Source of the DNA: Kitasatospora sp. NBC_01246
Lineage (GTDB): Bacteria; Actinomycetota; Actinomycetes; Streptomycetales; Streptomycetaceae
Length of the DNA: 64,000 nucleotides
Direction of reading: 5' to 3'
NCBI RefSeq assembly: GCF_036226505.1
Contig: NZ_CP108484.1
Location: 2,356,001-2,420,000, forward strand
In this document: positions 22,445-31,203 of the stretch, in pieces
How the letters are laid out: each line of letters starts with the position of its first letter
Numbering within the stretch: the stretch's first letter is position 1
Notes under the pieces: model-generated
Database searches by the model: none
Told to the model about the DNA's origin: nothing
Seen by the model: the letters and a program-made list of their open reading frames with translations, nothing else
Translations under genes and position numbers: made by a program

Positions 22445-24628
22445 TCAGTCGGAGAAGGTCCGGCCCTCGGCGGCGACCCGCTCCAGCAGGGCCGGCGGCG
22501 CGAACCGCTCGCCGTAGGCGGCGGCGAGTTCCCGGGCGCGGGCCGCGAAGCCCGCCGGGCCGCCCTCGTACCCGTTGATGTACTGGAAGACGCCGCCCGT
22601 CCAGGCCGGGAAGCCGATGCCGAGGATGGAGCCCACGTTGGCGTCGGCGACCGAGGTCAGCACGCCCTCCTCCAGGCAGCGGACCGAGTCCAGCGCCTCG
22701 CTGAAGAGCATCCGCTCCTTGAGGTCCTCGAAGGGGACGGCGCTCCCGGCCGCACCCTCGGCCGAGGTGAAGTGCTCGCGCAGGCCCGGCCAGAGCCTGC
22801 CGCGCCGGCCGTCCTCGCCGTACTCGTAGAAGCCGGCGCCGCCGCTGCGGCCGGGGCGGCCGAACTCGTCGACCATCCGGTCCACCACCGCGTCCGCCGG
22901 GTGGGCGGTCCAGCTGCCGCCGGCCTCCTCGACCGCGCGCCGGTACTCGTCGCGGATCTTGCGCGGCAGCGTCAGCGTCAGCTCGTCCAGCAGCGAGAGC
23001 ACCTTGGCGGGGTAGCCCGCCTGGGCGGCGGCCTGCTCGACGGTGGCCGGGTCGACGCCCTCGCCGACCATCGCCACGCCCTCGTTGATGAACTGGCCGA
23101 TCACCCGGGAGGTGAAGAAGCCGCGCGAGTCGTTGACCACGATCGGCGTCCGGTCGATCTGCCGGACCAGGTCGAAGGCGCGGGCGAGCGCCTCGTCGCC
23201 GGTCTGCGGACCGCGGATGATCTCCACCAGCCGCATCTTGTCGACCGGCGAGAAGAAGTGCAGGCCGATGAAGTCGGCGGTGCGCCCGACGCCCTCGGCG
23301 AGCAGGCCGATCGGCAGGGTGGAGGTGTTGGAGCAGAGCAGCGCGTCCGGCGCCACCACGCCCTCGATCTCCTGGAACACCTTCCGCTTGAGCTCGGGGT
23401 TCTCGAAGACCGCCTCGATCACGGCGTCGCAGCCGGCCAGGTCGGCGGCCTCGGCGGTGGGGGTGATCCGGGCGAGCAGCTCCTCGCGCTGCGCCTCGGT
23501 GGCCCGGCCGCGCGCCACCGCCTTGTCCAGCAGGCCGGCGGAGTACGCCTTCCCGCGCTCGGCGGCCTCGGTGCTGACGTCCTTCAGCAGCACCTCGATG
23601 CCGGCCTTGGCACAGGTGTAGGCGATCCCGGCGCCCATCATGCCCGCGCCGAGCACGGCGACCCTGCGCACCGTCCGCTTCTCGACGCCCTGCGGCCGGC
23701 CGGCGCCGGAGTTGACCGCCTGCATGTCGAAGAAGAGCGCCTGGATCATGTTCTTGCTGGTCTGCCCGCAGGCCAGCTCGGTGAAGTAGCGGGCCTCGAT
23801 CACCATCGCGGTGTCGACGTCCACCTGGGCGCCCTCGACCGCCGCCGCCAGCACGTTGCGCGGCGCCGGGTAGGGCGCGCCGGCCAGCTGCTTGCGCAGG
23901 TTGGACGGGAAGGCCGGCAGGTTGGCGGCCAGCGCCGGGGTGGCCGGGGTGCCTCCGGGGATCCGGTACCCCTTGACGTCCCAGGGCTGGACGGCGGTCG
24001 GGTTGGCCTCGATCCAGGCGCGCGCCCGGGTGGTCAACTCCTCCGGGGTGTCCACCAGTTCGTGGACCAGGCCGTGCTGGAGCGCCTGCTCCGGGCGGTA
24101 CTGGCGGCCCTGCAGGAGCACCTTCAGCAGGGCGTCGGTGATGCCGAAGAGCCGCACCGTGCGAACGACCCCGCCGCCACCGGGCAGCAGGCCGAGGGTG
24201 ACCTCGGGCAGGCCGATCCGGCTGGCCGGGGCGGTCAGCGCGATCCGGTGGTGGCAGGCGAGGGCGATCTCCAGACCGCCGCCGAGCGCGCTGCCGTTGA
24301 GGGCGGCGACCACCGGCTTGCCGAGCGTCTCCAGCCGGCGCAGCGCCCGCTTGATCCGCATCGACTTCTCGAAGACGGCGGCGGCGTCCTCGGGGCGGGC
24401 GGCGGACAGCATCCGGAGGTCCCCACCGGCGAAGAAGGTCTTCTTCGCCGAGGTGACCACGACGCCGCGCAGGTCGTCGCCGAGGGCGGCGAGGCGCTCG
24501 ACGGTGGCGTCGAAGTCGGCCGTGAAGGCCTCGTTCATGGTGTTCACGGACTGGGTGGGATCGTCGAGGACGAGGGTGACCACGCCGTCCTGGTCCTGCT
24601 CCCAGCGGATGGTGGTGGTGTCGCTCAT
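22445..24628 (-). CDS. FadB/FadJ-type multifunctional enoyl-CoA hydratase / 3-hydroxyacyl-CoA dehydrogenase
   Basis: 727 residues from ATG 24628. The N-terminal half is a crotonase domain (VVTSAKKTFFAGGDLRML, LNGSALGGGLEIALACHHRI, with oxyanion-hole Gly residues and Glu). The central NAD-binding domain has VAVLGAGMMGAGIAYTCAKA at about 330. The 3HCDH C-terminal domain has GFFTSRVIGQFINEGVAMVG and a second helical repeat with VGSILGIGFPAWTGGVFQYI. It catalyses hydration of enoyl-CoA and NAD-dependent oxidation of 3-hydroxyacyl-CoA in fatty acid beta-oxidation. The thiolase gene lies 88 bp upstream in the same direction, giving an FadA-FadB pair. Confidence 0.95.
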   Translation of the reverse strand: MSDTTTIRWEQDQDGVVTLVLDDPTQSVNTMNEAFTADFDATVERLAALGDDLRGVVVTSAKKTFFAGGDLRMLSAARPEDAAAVFEKSMRIKRALRRLETLGKPVVAALNGSALGGGLEIALACHHRIALTAPASRIGLPEVTLGLLPGGGGVVRTVRLFGITDALLKVLLQGRQYRPEQALQHGLVHELVDTPEELTTRARAWIEANPTAVQPWDVKGYRIPGGTPATPALAANLPAFPSNLRKQLAGAPYPAPRNVLAAAVEGAQVDVDTAMVIEARYFTELACGQTSKNMIQALFFDMQAVNSGAGRPQGVEKRTVRRVAVLGAGMMGAGIAYTCAKAGIEVLLKDVSTEAAERGKAYSAGLLDKAVARGRATEAQREELLARITPTAEAADLAGCDAVIEAVFENPELKRKVFQEIEGVVAPDALLCSNTSTLPIGLLAEGVGRTADFIGLHFFSPVDKMRLVEIIRGPQTGDEALARAFDLVRQIDRTPIVVNDSRGFFTSRVIGQFINEGVAMVGEGVDPATVEQAAAQAGYPAKVLSLLDELTLTLPRKIRDEYRRAVEEAGGSWTAHPADAVVDRMVDEFGRPGRSGGAGFYEYGEDGRRGRLWPGLREHFTSAEGAAGSAVPFEDLKERMLFSEALDSVRCLEEGVLTSVADANVGSILGIGFPAWTGGVFQYINGYEGGPAGFAARARELAAAYGERFAPPALLERVAAEGRTFSD

Positions 24629-24716
24629 GGGGTTGGGGTCTCCTGTGAGGGCCGGGACAAGGGGGGTGCCGCGCGCACCGCGCCACGGGAAGGGGCGGCG
24701 GCGGGCCGCCGGAGGC

Positions 24717-25931
24717 TCAGACGCGCTCGACGACGGTGGCGATGCCCATCCCGCCGCCGACGCAGAGGGTGACCAGGCCGTAGCGCAGCTCGCGACGCTC
24801 CAGCTCGTCGACCAGGGTGCCGAGGAGCATCGCGCCGGTGGCGCCGAGCGGGTGGCCGAGGGCGATCGCGCCGCCGTTGACGTTCACCTGGTCCGGGCGG
24901 AAGCCGAGCTCGCGGACGAAGCGCAGGGCGACGGCGGCGAAGGCCTCGTTGATCTCGACCAGGTCGATGTCGGCGGCGGTCAGCCCGGCCTTGGCGAGCG
25001 CCTTGCGGGTGGCGGGGGCCGGCCCGGTGAGCATGATCGTGGGCTCGGAGCCGGAGACGGCGGCCGAGACGATCCGGGCGCGCGGGCGCAGGCCGTACCG
25101 CTCGCCGATGCCGCGGTTGCCGATCGCGACCAGGGCCGCGCCGTCCACGATGCCGGAGGAGTTGCCGGCGTGGTGCACGTGGTCGATGGCCTCGACCCAG
25201 TGGTACTTCTGCAGGGCGACCGCGTCGAAGCCGCCGGCCTCGCCGATGCCGGCGAAGGAGGGCTTGAGGCCCGCCAGGGTCTCCACGGTGGTGCCGGGGC
25301 GGATGAACTCGTCGCGGTCCAGCACCACCAGGCCGTTGCGGTCGCGGACCGGGACGACCGAGCGGTCGAACAGGCCGTCGGCCTGGGCCTTGGCGGCCCG
25401 GGCCTGCGACTCGGCGGCGAAGGCGTCCACGTCGGTGCGGGAGAGGCCCTCGATGGTGGCGATCAGGTCGGCGCCGATGCCCTGCGGGACGAAGTGGTTC
25501 TCGTAGTTGGTCATCGGGTCCATCGCCCAGGCACCGCCGTCGGAGCCCATCCTCACCCGGGACATCGACTCGACGCCGCCGGCCAGGATGAGGTCCTCCC
25601 AGCCCGAACGGACCTTGGCGGCCGCCAGGTTGACCGCCTCCAGGCCGGAGGCGCAGAAGCGGTTCTCCTGGACGCCGGCCACCGAGTCGGGCAGGCCGGC
25701 GGTGATGGCGGCGATCCGGGCGATGTCGGAGCCCTGGTCGCCGATCGGGCTGACCACGCCGAGCACGATGTCGTCGACCGCCGCCGGGTCCAGCTCGGGG
25801 AAGCGGCGGCGCAGTTCGTGGATCAGGCCGACGACCAGGTCGATCGGCTTGGTGCCGTGCAGTGAGCCGTTGGCCTTGCCCCGGCCGCGCGGGGTGCGGA
25901 TCGCGTCGTAGACGTACGCTTCGGTGGTCAC
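24717..25931 (-). CDS. Acetyl-CoA C-acyltransferase (thiolase)
   Basis: 404 residues from GTG 25931. Active-site cysteine lies in [20 protein letters not shown]; the second catalytic His is in [17 protein letters not shown] and the second Cys in [16 protein letters not shown]. The length is right for a biosynthetic or degradative thiolase; location directly upstream of an FadB-type gene indicates the degradative 3-ketoacyl-CoA thiolase of beta-oxidation. An acyl-CoA dehydrogenase gene follows upstream on the same strand with 121 bp between them. Confidence 0.95.
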   Translation of the reverse strand: MTTEAYVYDAIRTPRGRGKANGSLHGTKPIDLVVGLIHELRRRFPELDPAAVDDIVLGVVSPIGDQGSDIARIAAITAGLPDSVAGVQENRFCASGLEAVNLAAAKVRSGWEDLILAGGVESMSRVRMGSDGGAWAMDPMTNYENHFVPQGIGADLIATIEGLSRTDVDAFAAESQARAAKAQADGLFDRSVVPVRDRNGLVVLDRDEFIRPGTTVETLAGLKPSFAGIGEAGGFDAVALQKYHWVEAIDHVHHAGNSSGIVDGAALVAIGNRGIGERYGLRPRARIVSAAVSGSEPTIMLTGPAPATRKALAKAGLTAADIDLVEINEAFAAVALRFVRELGFRPDQVNVNGGAIALGHPLGATGAMLLGTLVDELERRELRYGLVTLCVGGGMGIATVVERV

Positions 25932-26052
25932 GGTGGATTGCCTTTCGGGGGTCTGACCGGGCGGGGGGGTGGGAGGGTTCGGGAGGGGCCGGGGCGGGAG
26001 TTCCGCGGTCTGGCGGGCGCTTCGCCGGGCGGGCGGGGGGCGGGGACCGGGG

Positions 26053-27195
26053 TCAGCCCAGCAGGGAGCGCCCGACGATCTCCTTCATGATCTCGGTGGT
26101 CCCGCCGTAGATGGTCTGGATCCGGCCGTCGGTGAACGCGCGGGCGACCGGGTACTCGGTCATGTACCCGTAGCCGCCGTGGAGTTGGAGGCAGCGGTCG
26201 GCCGTGCGCTTCTGCAGTTCGGTGGCCCACCACTTGGCCATCGAGGCGTCCGCCGGGGTGAGCGCGTAGCGGTTGTGCTCGGTGATGCAGCGGTCCACGA
26301 AGGCCCGGGTGACCGCGCACTCGGTGGCCATCTCGGCGATCTCGAACCGGACGTGCTGGAGCTTGGCGAGCGGCCGGCCGAACGCCTCGCGCTGCTTCAC
26401 GTACTCGGTGGTGATCTCGACCAGGTACTCGGCGCCGGCGATCGCGGCGGCCGCGATGGTGAGCCGCTCCTGCGCGAGGTTCCGCATCAGGTAGAGGAAG
26501 CCCTGGTGCTCCTCGCCGAGCAGGTTCGCCTTGGGGACGCGGACGTCCTCGAAGAACAACTCGGCGGTGTCCTGGGCCTTCTGGCCGATCTTGTCGAGGT
26601 TGCGGCCGCGCTCGAAGCCGGGCGTCCCGCGCTCGACCACCAGCAGGCTCAGGCCGCGCGAACCGCCCTCGGGGGTGGTCCTGGCGACCACGACCACCAG
26701 GTCGGCCAGGATGCCGTTGGAGATGAAGGTCTTGGCACCGTTGAGCAGGTAGTGGTCGCCCTGGTCCACGGCGTGGGTGCGGATGCCCTGGAGGTCGGAG
26801 CCGGTGCCGGGTTCGGTCATCGCGATGGCGGTGATCAGCTCGCCGCTGCAGAACCCGGGCAGCCAGCGGCGCTTCTGCTCGTCGGTGGCGAGCGAGGTGA
26901 GGTACGGGCCGATGATGTCGTTGTGCAGGCCGAGCGCCAGGCCGGAGGCGCCCGCCCGGGCGAACTCCTCGGCGAGCACGGCGGCGTAGCGGAAGTCGGC
27001 GGCGCCCCCGCCGCCGTACTCCTCGGGGACGGCGAGCCCGAGCAGCCCCTGTCGGCCGGCGGCCAGCCAGGCGGAGCGGTCCACGATGCCGGCCCGCTCC
27101 CAGCGGTCGTAGTGCGGCAGCACCTCCTTGGCGAGGAAGGACCGGACGGTCGCCCGGAAGTCCTCGTGCTCCTCGGTGTAGATGTCGCGTTCCAC
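26053..27195 (-). CDS. Acyl-CoA dehydrogenase
   Basis: 380 residues from ATG 27195, normal for the family. N-terminal helical domain ([20 protein letters not shown]), FAD-binding strands with [20 protein letters not shown] and [20 protein letters not shown], and the C-terminal helical domain with [20 protein letters not shown] then [20 protein letters not shown]. It uses FAD to introduce the 2,3 double bond of acyl-CoA. The gene starts 10 bp after the stop of the CoA transferase gene, so the two are co-transcribed and feed the beta-oxidation genes downstream. Confidence 0.95.
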   Translation of the reverse strand: MERDIYTEEHEDFRATVRSFLAKEVLPHYDRWERAGIVDRSAWLAAGRQGLLGLAVPEEYGGGGAADFRYAAVLAEEFARAGASGLALGLHNDIIGPYLTSLATDEQKRRWLPGFCSGELITAIAMTEPGTGSDLQGIRTHAVDQGDHYLLNGAKTFISNGILADLVVVVARTTPEGGSRGLSLLVVERGTPGFERGRNLDKIGQKAQDTAELFFEDVRVPKANLLGEEHQGFLYLMRNLAQERLTIAAAAIAGAEYLVEITTEYVKQREAFGRPLAKLQHVRFEIAEMATECAVTRAFVDRCITEHNRYALTPADASMAKWWATELQKRTADRCLQLHGGYGYMTEYPVARAFTDGRIQTIYGGTTEIMKEIVGRSLLG

Positions 27196-27205
27196 GGCAA
27201 GCTCC

Positions 27206-28510
27206 TTAACGGGCCTCGGAGTCCAGGGAATTCGGGGGATCCGGGGACTCGGGGACGTCCGGGGAATCCGGGACGGCCCGGTCGGCAGGGACGGCGGGGA
27301 CAGACGGCTCAGCAGGGACAGCCGGCTCAGCAGGGGTAGCGGGCTCAGCCGGGGCAGCGGGCTCAGCGGTCTCAGCAGGTGAGTCCGGCGGGGCCAGCAG
27401 GGCGGGCACGCCCCAGTCGCGGGCCACCTCGTCGGTGTCGGCGCCCGGCCGGGCCGGCGGGCGGCGCAGCGTGCCGGGGGTGGCGGAGAACCGGGGCGCG
27501 GGCGCCGGCTGGGTGACGCCGTCCGCCTCGACGTACGTCCCCCGGGCCACCAGGTGCCCGTACGAGGCAGCCTGATGCATGGTCAGGACCGGCTCCACAC
27601 AGGCGTCGGAGCCGGCGAAGACGGCCTCCCACTCGGCGCGGGTACGGGTGGCGAAGCGGGCCGAGATCCGCGCCCGCAGTTCGGGCCAGCGGGCCACCTC
27701 GTACTGGCCCGGGGCGTCCGGACCGAGCTCCAGCAGCCGGGCGAACTCGGCGTAGAACCGCGGCTCCAGCGCGCCGACGGCGAGGTCGCCGCCGTCCTTG
27801 GCCCGGTACACGGCGTAGCAGGGCGCACCGCCGTCGAGCAGGTTCACGCCGCGCCGGTCCTGCCACTGCCCGGCCGCGAGCAGCCCCCAGAGCACGGTGG
27901 TGAGGTGGGCGGCGCCGTCCACGATGGCGGCGTCGACGACCTGGCCGGCGCCGGTCGCACCGGCGTGGTGGAGGGCCGCGAGCAGACCGACGACCAGGTA
28001 GAGCGAGCCGCCGGCGTAGTCGCCGAGCAGGTTGGCGGGGACGGCGGGCGGCTGCTCGGGCGATCCGATCAGGCCGAGCACCCCGGCCACCGCCGCGTAC
28101 CCGATGTCGTGGCCGGCCCGGGCGGCCAGCGGTCCGTCCTGACCCCAGCCGGTCATCCGACCGTAGACCAGGGCGGGGTTGCGGGCGAGACAGGCCTCGG
28201 GGCCGACGCCGAGGCGTTCGGCGACTCCGGGGCGGTAGCCCTCGATCAGCAGGTGGGCGCGTTCGACCAGGTCGAGCACCTGCGCGGGCCCGCCGGGGGA
28301 CTTGAGGTCGACCAGCACCGAGCGCTTGTTGCGGTTGGTGACGTCGTAGGCCGGGTCCTGGGAGAGCGGTGAGGGGTCGGGCCGGTCCACCCGGACCACG
28401 TCGGCCCCGAGGTCGGCCAACAGCATGCCCGCGAACGGCCCGGGGCCGATCCCCGCGAGCTCGACCACCCGGACCCCGGCCAGCGGGCCGGGACTGCTCG
28501 GGTCACGCAC
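27206..28510 (-). CDS. CaiB/BaiF CoA transferase (alpha-methylacyl-CoA racemase-like) with repeat tail
   Basis: 434 residues from GTG 28510 with GAGGGGG 8 nt upstream; the frame runs on to 29170 but only as a shadow of the next divergent genes. Family III features: GVRVVELAGIGPGPFAGMLL, DLGADVVRVDRPDPSPLSQD, KSPGGPAQVLDLVERAHLLI, GHDIGYAAVAGVLGLIG, and the catalytic Asp region GAGQVVDAAIVDGAAHLTTV. The His-Asp pattern favours alpha-methylacyl-CoA racemase over a transferase. The last 60 residues are an Ala/Pro/Glu repeat tail absent from typical family members. It forms one operon with the acyl-CoA dehydrogenase gene. Confidence 0.9.
   Translation of the reverse strand: MRDPSSPGPLAGVRVVELAGIGPGPFAGMLLADLGADVVRVDRPDPSPLSQDPAYDVTNRNKRSVLVDLKSPGGPAQVLDLVERAHLLIEGYRPGVAERLGVGPEACLARNPALVYGRMTGWGQDGPLAARAGHDIGYAAVAGVLGLIGSPEQPPAVPANLLGDYAGGSLYLVVGLLAALHHAGATGAGQVVDAAIVDGAAHLTTVLWGLLAAGQWQDRRGVNLLDGGAPCYAVYRAKDGGDLAVGALEPRFYAEFARLLELGPDAPGQYEVARWPELRARISARFATRTRAEWEAVFAGSDACVEPVLTMHQAASYGHLVARGTYVEADGVTQPAPAPRFSATPGTLRRPPARPGADTDEVARDWGVPALLAPPDSPAETAEPAAPAEPATPAEPAVPAEPSVPAVPADRAVPDSPDVPESPDPPNSLDSEAR
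27226..27380. repeat. Degenerate tandem repeats encoding the Pro/Ala/Glu tail of the CoA transferase
   Basis: Two blocks of imperfect repeats occur in the last codons: CCGGGGA-type 10-15 bp units at about 27230-27275 and 15-18 bp GGCTCAGCAGGG-type units at about 27300-27380. They encode alternating Pro-Ala-Glu and Pro-Asp-Ser segments. Confidence 0.75.
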
Positions 28511-28531
28511 TGGCGACCGCCCCCTCGGGGT

Positions 28532-28551
28532 TTGACAGTAAAGCTGTAACA
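28532..28551. promoter_or_regulatory. AT-rich imperfect dyad in the CoA transferase / secreted-pair divergent region
   Basis: TTGACAGTAAAGCTGTAACA contains TGACAG-TAAAG-CTGTAA (5 of 6 arm positions pair). It lies 22 bp upstream of the CoA transferase start and within the 235-bp divergent region. TTGACA on the plus strand, with TGATAG about 20 bp downstream, could also serve the plus-strand genes. Regulator unknown. Confidence 0.4.
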
Positions 28552-28745
28552 CTCGCGATGATAGGGAAGCGACCCGCCGGTAACAAGACCCTTCGCCCGT
28601 CGACACAGCCCTGACGAATCCCTGACACGGAGGGCGCAACCGGGGTGACGGAGGGTGCGTCGGTACACCTACGGGCGGGCCTGTACGGTCGCCCTGTTGT
28701 CGGAGTGGTTCTGATCTCTCGTCAGAGGAAAGGAAGCAGACGCAC

Positions 28746-29216
28746 ATGGCCTCCCCAGGGTTCACCACCGGGCCGGTCCAGCCGGCCTCCCCGCCGGGCG
28801 CACCGCGCAGCCCGTCGCCGGACACCGTCATCCCGATCTCGGCACCGGGCACGTCCCCGTTCGCGGCCGGGCCCACCCCGAACCCCTCCCCCGGCCCGCC
28901 GCCGTCCGCCCCCACCACCCGGCTGGACCGGCCGCACGAGCTCAACGCCTCGGCCGGCATCGCCCGGCAGATCGCCACCGACCTCGACAGCGCCAACGGC
29001 AAGGGTGGCAACAACCTCGCCGAGCACGCGACCACCGCCGCCACCAGGATCCGCGGCTTCTCCTTCGGCAGCGCCCTCACCGGCTCGACCGAGCGCTGGC
29101 TGCAGCAGTGCAAGACCCTGCACGACAAGCTGACCGGCACCGCCGACAACCTCGACACCACCCAGCGCACCTACCAGGCGAACGAGCACGCCACCGCCGG
29201 CCAGTTCGGCCACTGA
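28746..29216 (+). CDS. Helical-hairpin protein, ESX/type VII substrate-like
   Basis: 156 residues from ATG 28746 behind AGAGGAAAGGAAG. Residues 1-60 are Pro/Ser/Gly-rich and probably disordered; residues 62-156 are two helices with LNASAGIARQIATDLDSANG and STERWLQQCKTLHDKLTGTA, Trp near the turn, and no cysteine pair or signal peptide. Size, helical pattern and the neighbour below (which has the WxG-like GWQGAAADDA) suggest a WXG100-superfamily partner. No secretion machinery gene is visible in this window. The family call is tentative. Confidence 0.6.
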   Translation: MASPGFTTGPVQPASPPGAPRSPSPDTVIPISAPGTSPFAAGPTPNPSPGPPPSAPTTRLDRPHELNASAGIARQIATDLDSANGKGGNNLAEHATTAATRIRGFSFGSALTGSTERWLQQCKTLHDKLTGTADNLDTTQRTYQANEHATAGQFGH

Positions 29217-29263
29217 GCCCCCCGGCCCCGAGAACCGAGAACCGACAGAGGAGCCCCAGCGGC

Positions 29264-29883
29264 ATGGTGTCCTTCAGGGAACTGCACGAGGCCGACTTCT
29301 CCGGCGTCACCGAGGCGGCCGAGGCCTGGACCAACATGGCCAAGGCGCTCAGCTCGCTCGACGCCCGAGTCGGCACAGACCTCACCAACACCCCGCAGCG
29401 GGCGGGCTGGCAGGGCGCGGCCGCCGACGACGCGGGCCGCACCCTCAAAACCATCGACACCGACTTCACCCAGGCCTCCGGCGTCGCCACCGCCCTCGCC
29501 GCGATCATCCGCGACGCGGCGTCGGACTTCACCGCGGCCCGCAAGGACCTGGATGCGGCGCTCCACGACGCGGAGCGCCAGCAGCTCACCGTCGCCGCCG
29601 ACGGCACGGTCGGCTGGCCGCCGATGCCGACCGACTCCACCTCGCACAACGACTGGCCAACGCCGAGCTCGACACCAAGGCCCAGGGCGACCTCAGCAAG
29701 AACTACTCCGCGGGTGAGGAGCAGCTCAAGTCCATGATCGAGTACAAGGCGGTGCTGTCGGGCGTCTCCCAACGGGACGTCGACGCCACCGGCGGCGTGA
29801 CCCAACAGCTCATGGAGGGCGTCACCCAGAACTACTCGACGGCGATCGACCGCACCTACAACGGTGCGCTCGGCAGGGGGTGA
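29264..29883 (+). pseudogene. WXG-like helical protein gene with a -1 frameshift
   Basis: From ATG 29264 the frame reads MVSFRELHEADFSGVTEAAE and carries GWQGAAADDAGRTLKTIDTD, an ESX/PPE-type WxG helical domain, then departs after GWPPMP into low-complexity residues ending at 29737. The -1 frame from about 29624 continues the protein naturally: ADRLHLAQRLANAELDTKAQ, then GDLSKNYSAGEEQLKSMIEY, and ends at TGA 29881-29883. Reinserting one base near 29615-29625 gives a 206-residue protein. This is either a recent inactivating deletion or a sequencing error. Next gene starts 7 bp later. Confidence 0.75.
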
Positions 29884-29890
29884 GGACGCC

Positions 29891-30979
29891 ATGACGGCCG
29901 AACAGGACCGCGCGGACGGGAGCACGGAGCGGACCGCGGGCGCGCTGCGCCGCACCGACGAGGCCCTCACCCGGCGCGGCTTCACCACCCGGCGGCTGCG
30001 CCTGCGGGCGGCGGCCGTGATCGTGGCGATCACGGCCGCCGCCTCGGGGGTGCTGCTGTACGAACTGACGAACGCGCTGGGGCCGGACACGGTCTGCGGT
30101 GGCGCCGCGACGGCGGACGAGGTGCACACCGCGTTGGGGCCCGGGCGGATCAGCGAGGAGAAGAGCGGCGGCTGGTCGCCCGGCGCCTACGACCGGACCG
30201 CTGCCTGCCGGGTGACGGTCTCGTACGGGCTGTTCGGCCCGACCGGCCGGTCCGCGGCGCTCGCCCTCGCGCTCCCCCAGGACGAGGTCACGCCGCCGAC
30301 AGCACCGGAGGCCCGGCTGTTCGCCGGTGGCTCCACCGGCGCCGTGCTGGATTCCCGTGCCTGGGCGCTGCTCCCGGACGGCTGTCCCAAGGCCATGCGG
30401 GCCGAGGTCCGGCTGCTCGGGTCGGACGACACGGTCGGCGGCCGCGCCGCTGGGATGGCGGCGCTGGCCGTGGCGTTCGCCAACACCGCCGCCGAGAGCA
30501 AGGGGTGCGGTGGCGGGCTCCCCGCCCCGTCCGGCCTGTCCGCCGCGGCGACCCCGCAACCGGCCGACCTCGGCAACGTCTGCGGCCTGCCCGGCATGGC
30601 GCCGGCCCGGGACCCACAGGCCGGCGAGGGGTACCGGCAGACGGTGACCGCCGGGTTCGCCCCGGTCTGGTCCTGTGCGATCTCCTCCCCGAGCGGCCTG
30701 AACACTCAGGCCTCCTTCACGATCACCACCGACCCCCGGGTCAGCGCGCTGGACCCGCAGGACGCGCGTACGGAGGCCTACGGGCGCGCCCGGTGGATCG
30801 GGTCCTCGGGCGAGAACGTGGTCGCCACGTGCCAGGGCAAGTCCACCTACTTCCACCTGGACCGGAAGTACAGCCCCGGGGTGGCCGGCAGCGGGCTCTT
30901 CCCCGACACCGCCGACCTCTGGCGGCAGTTCCTCGTCGCCGGCGGCAAGGCGGTCGGCTGCGAGCCGATCATCCCGTAG
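29891..30979 (+). CDS. Single-pass membrane protein with a large extracytoplasmic domain
   Basis: 362 residues from ATG 29891, 7 bp after the preceding gene. The charged N-terminus (LTRRGFTTRRLRLR) is followed by one membrane helix (AAAVIVAITAAASGVLLYEL, about residues 39-58). The rest should lie outside, with cysteines that could pair (TVCGGAATADE, TAACRVTVSYG, PDGCPKAM, SKGCGG, GNVCGLPG, VWSCAISS, ATCQGK, VGCEP). No family recognised. Position directly behind two WXG-like genes suggests a shared function at the cell surface. Confidence 0.75.
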   Translation: MTAEQDRADGSTERTAGALRRTDEALTRRGFTTRRLRLRAAAVIVAITAAASGVLLYELTNALGPDTVCGGAATADEVHTALGPGRISEEKSGGWSPGAYDRTAACRVTVSYGLFGPTGRSAALALALPQDEVTPPTAPEARLFAGGSTGAVLDSRAWALLPDGCPKAMRAEVRLLGSDDTVGGRAAGMAALAVAFANTAAESKGCGGGLPAPSGLSAAATPQPADLGNVCGLPGMAPARDPQAGEGYRQTVTAGFAPVWSCAISSPSGLNTQASFTITTDPRVSALDPQDARTEAYGRARWIGSSGENVVATCQGKSTYFHLDRKYSPGVAGSGLFPDTADLWRQFLVAGGKAVGCEPIIP

Positions 30980-30989
30980 CCCGTCCGCG

Positions 30990-31034
30990 GCCGGCCGGCC
31001 CGGGTCTCCGGGGAGGACACCCGGGCCGGCCGGC
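30990..31034 (+). terminator. Hairpin terminator after the WXG-like gene set
   Basis: Perfect 16-bp arms (GCCGGCCGGCCCGGGT and its complement) around a 13-nt loop, 10 bp after the stop of the membrane-protein gene. Confidence 0.75.
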
Positions 31035-31190
31035 TCCCCCTGGCGGGGGAGGCGGATCGTGTGGTGGGAGGAGGCGCCGGCGCTCCCGCCCGCGGGAGGG
31101 TGGGGGGCATGACCACAACGATCTCCGCCGGCGGGGTCGCCGTGGCCGGGCAGGCGGTGCCGGACCCCCCGGGCACCGGGACCGCTGACG

Positions 31191-31196
31191 TAGAGT
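31191..31196 (+). promoter_or_regulatory. Leaderless -10 element (TAGAGT) for the two-component operon
   Basis: TAGAGT lies 7 nt before the GTG at 31204 with no ribosome site, indicating a leaderless start of the kinase-regulator transcript. Confidence 0.55.
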
Positions 31197-31203
31197 CGGC
31201 CGG

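Noticed and set aside
21486..24772. Long open frames over the FadB-type gene on both strands
   Set aside because: Shadows of the 727-residue enzyme, which has all expected catalytic motifs in its own frame.
28532..28551. Assignment of the dyad to a specific FadR or TetR regulator
   Set aside because: Arms are imperfect and no regulator gene is adjacent, so only a generic operator is reported.
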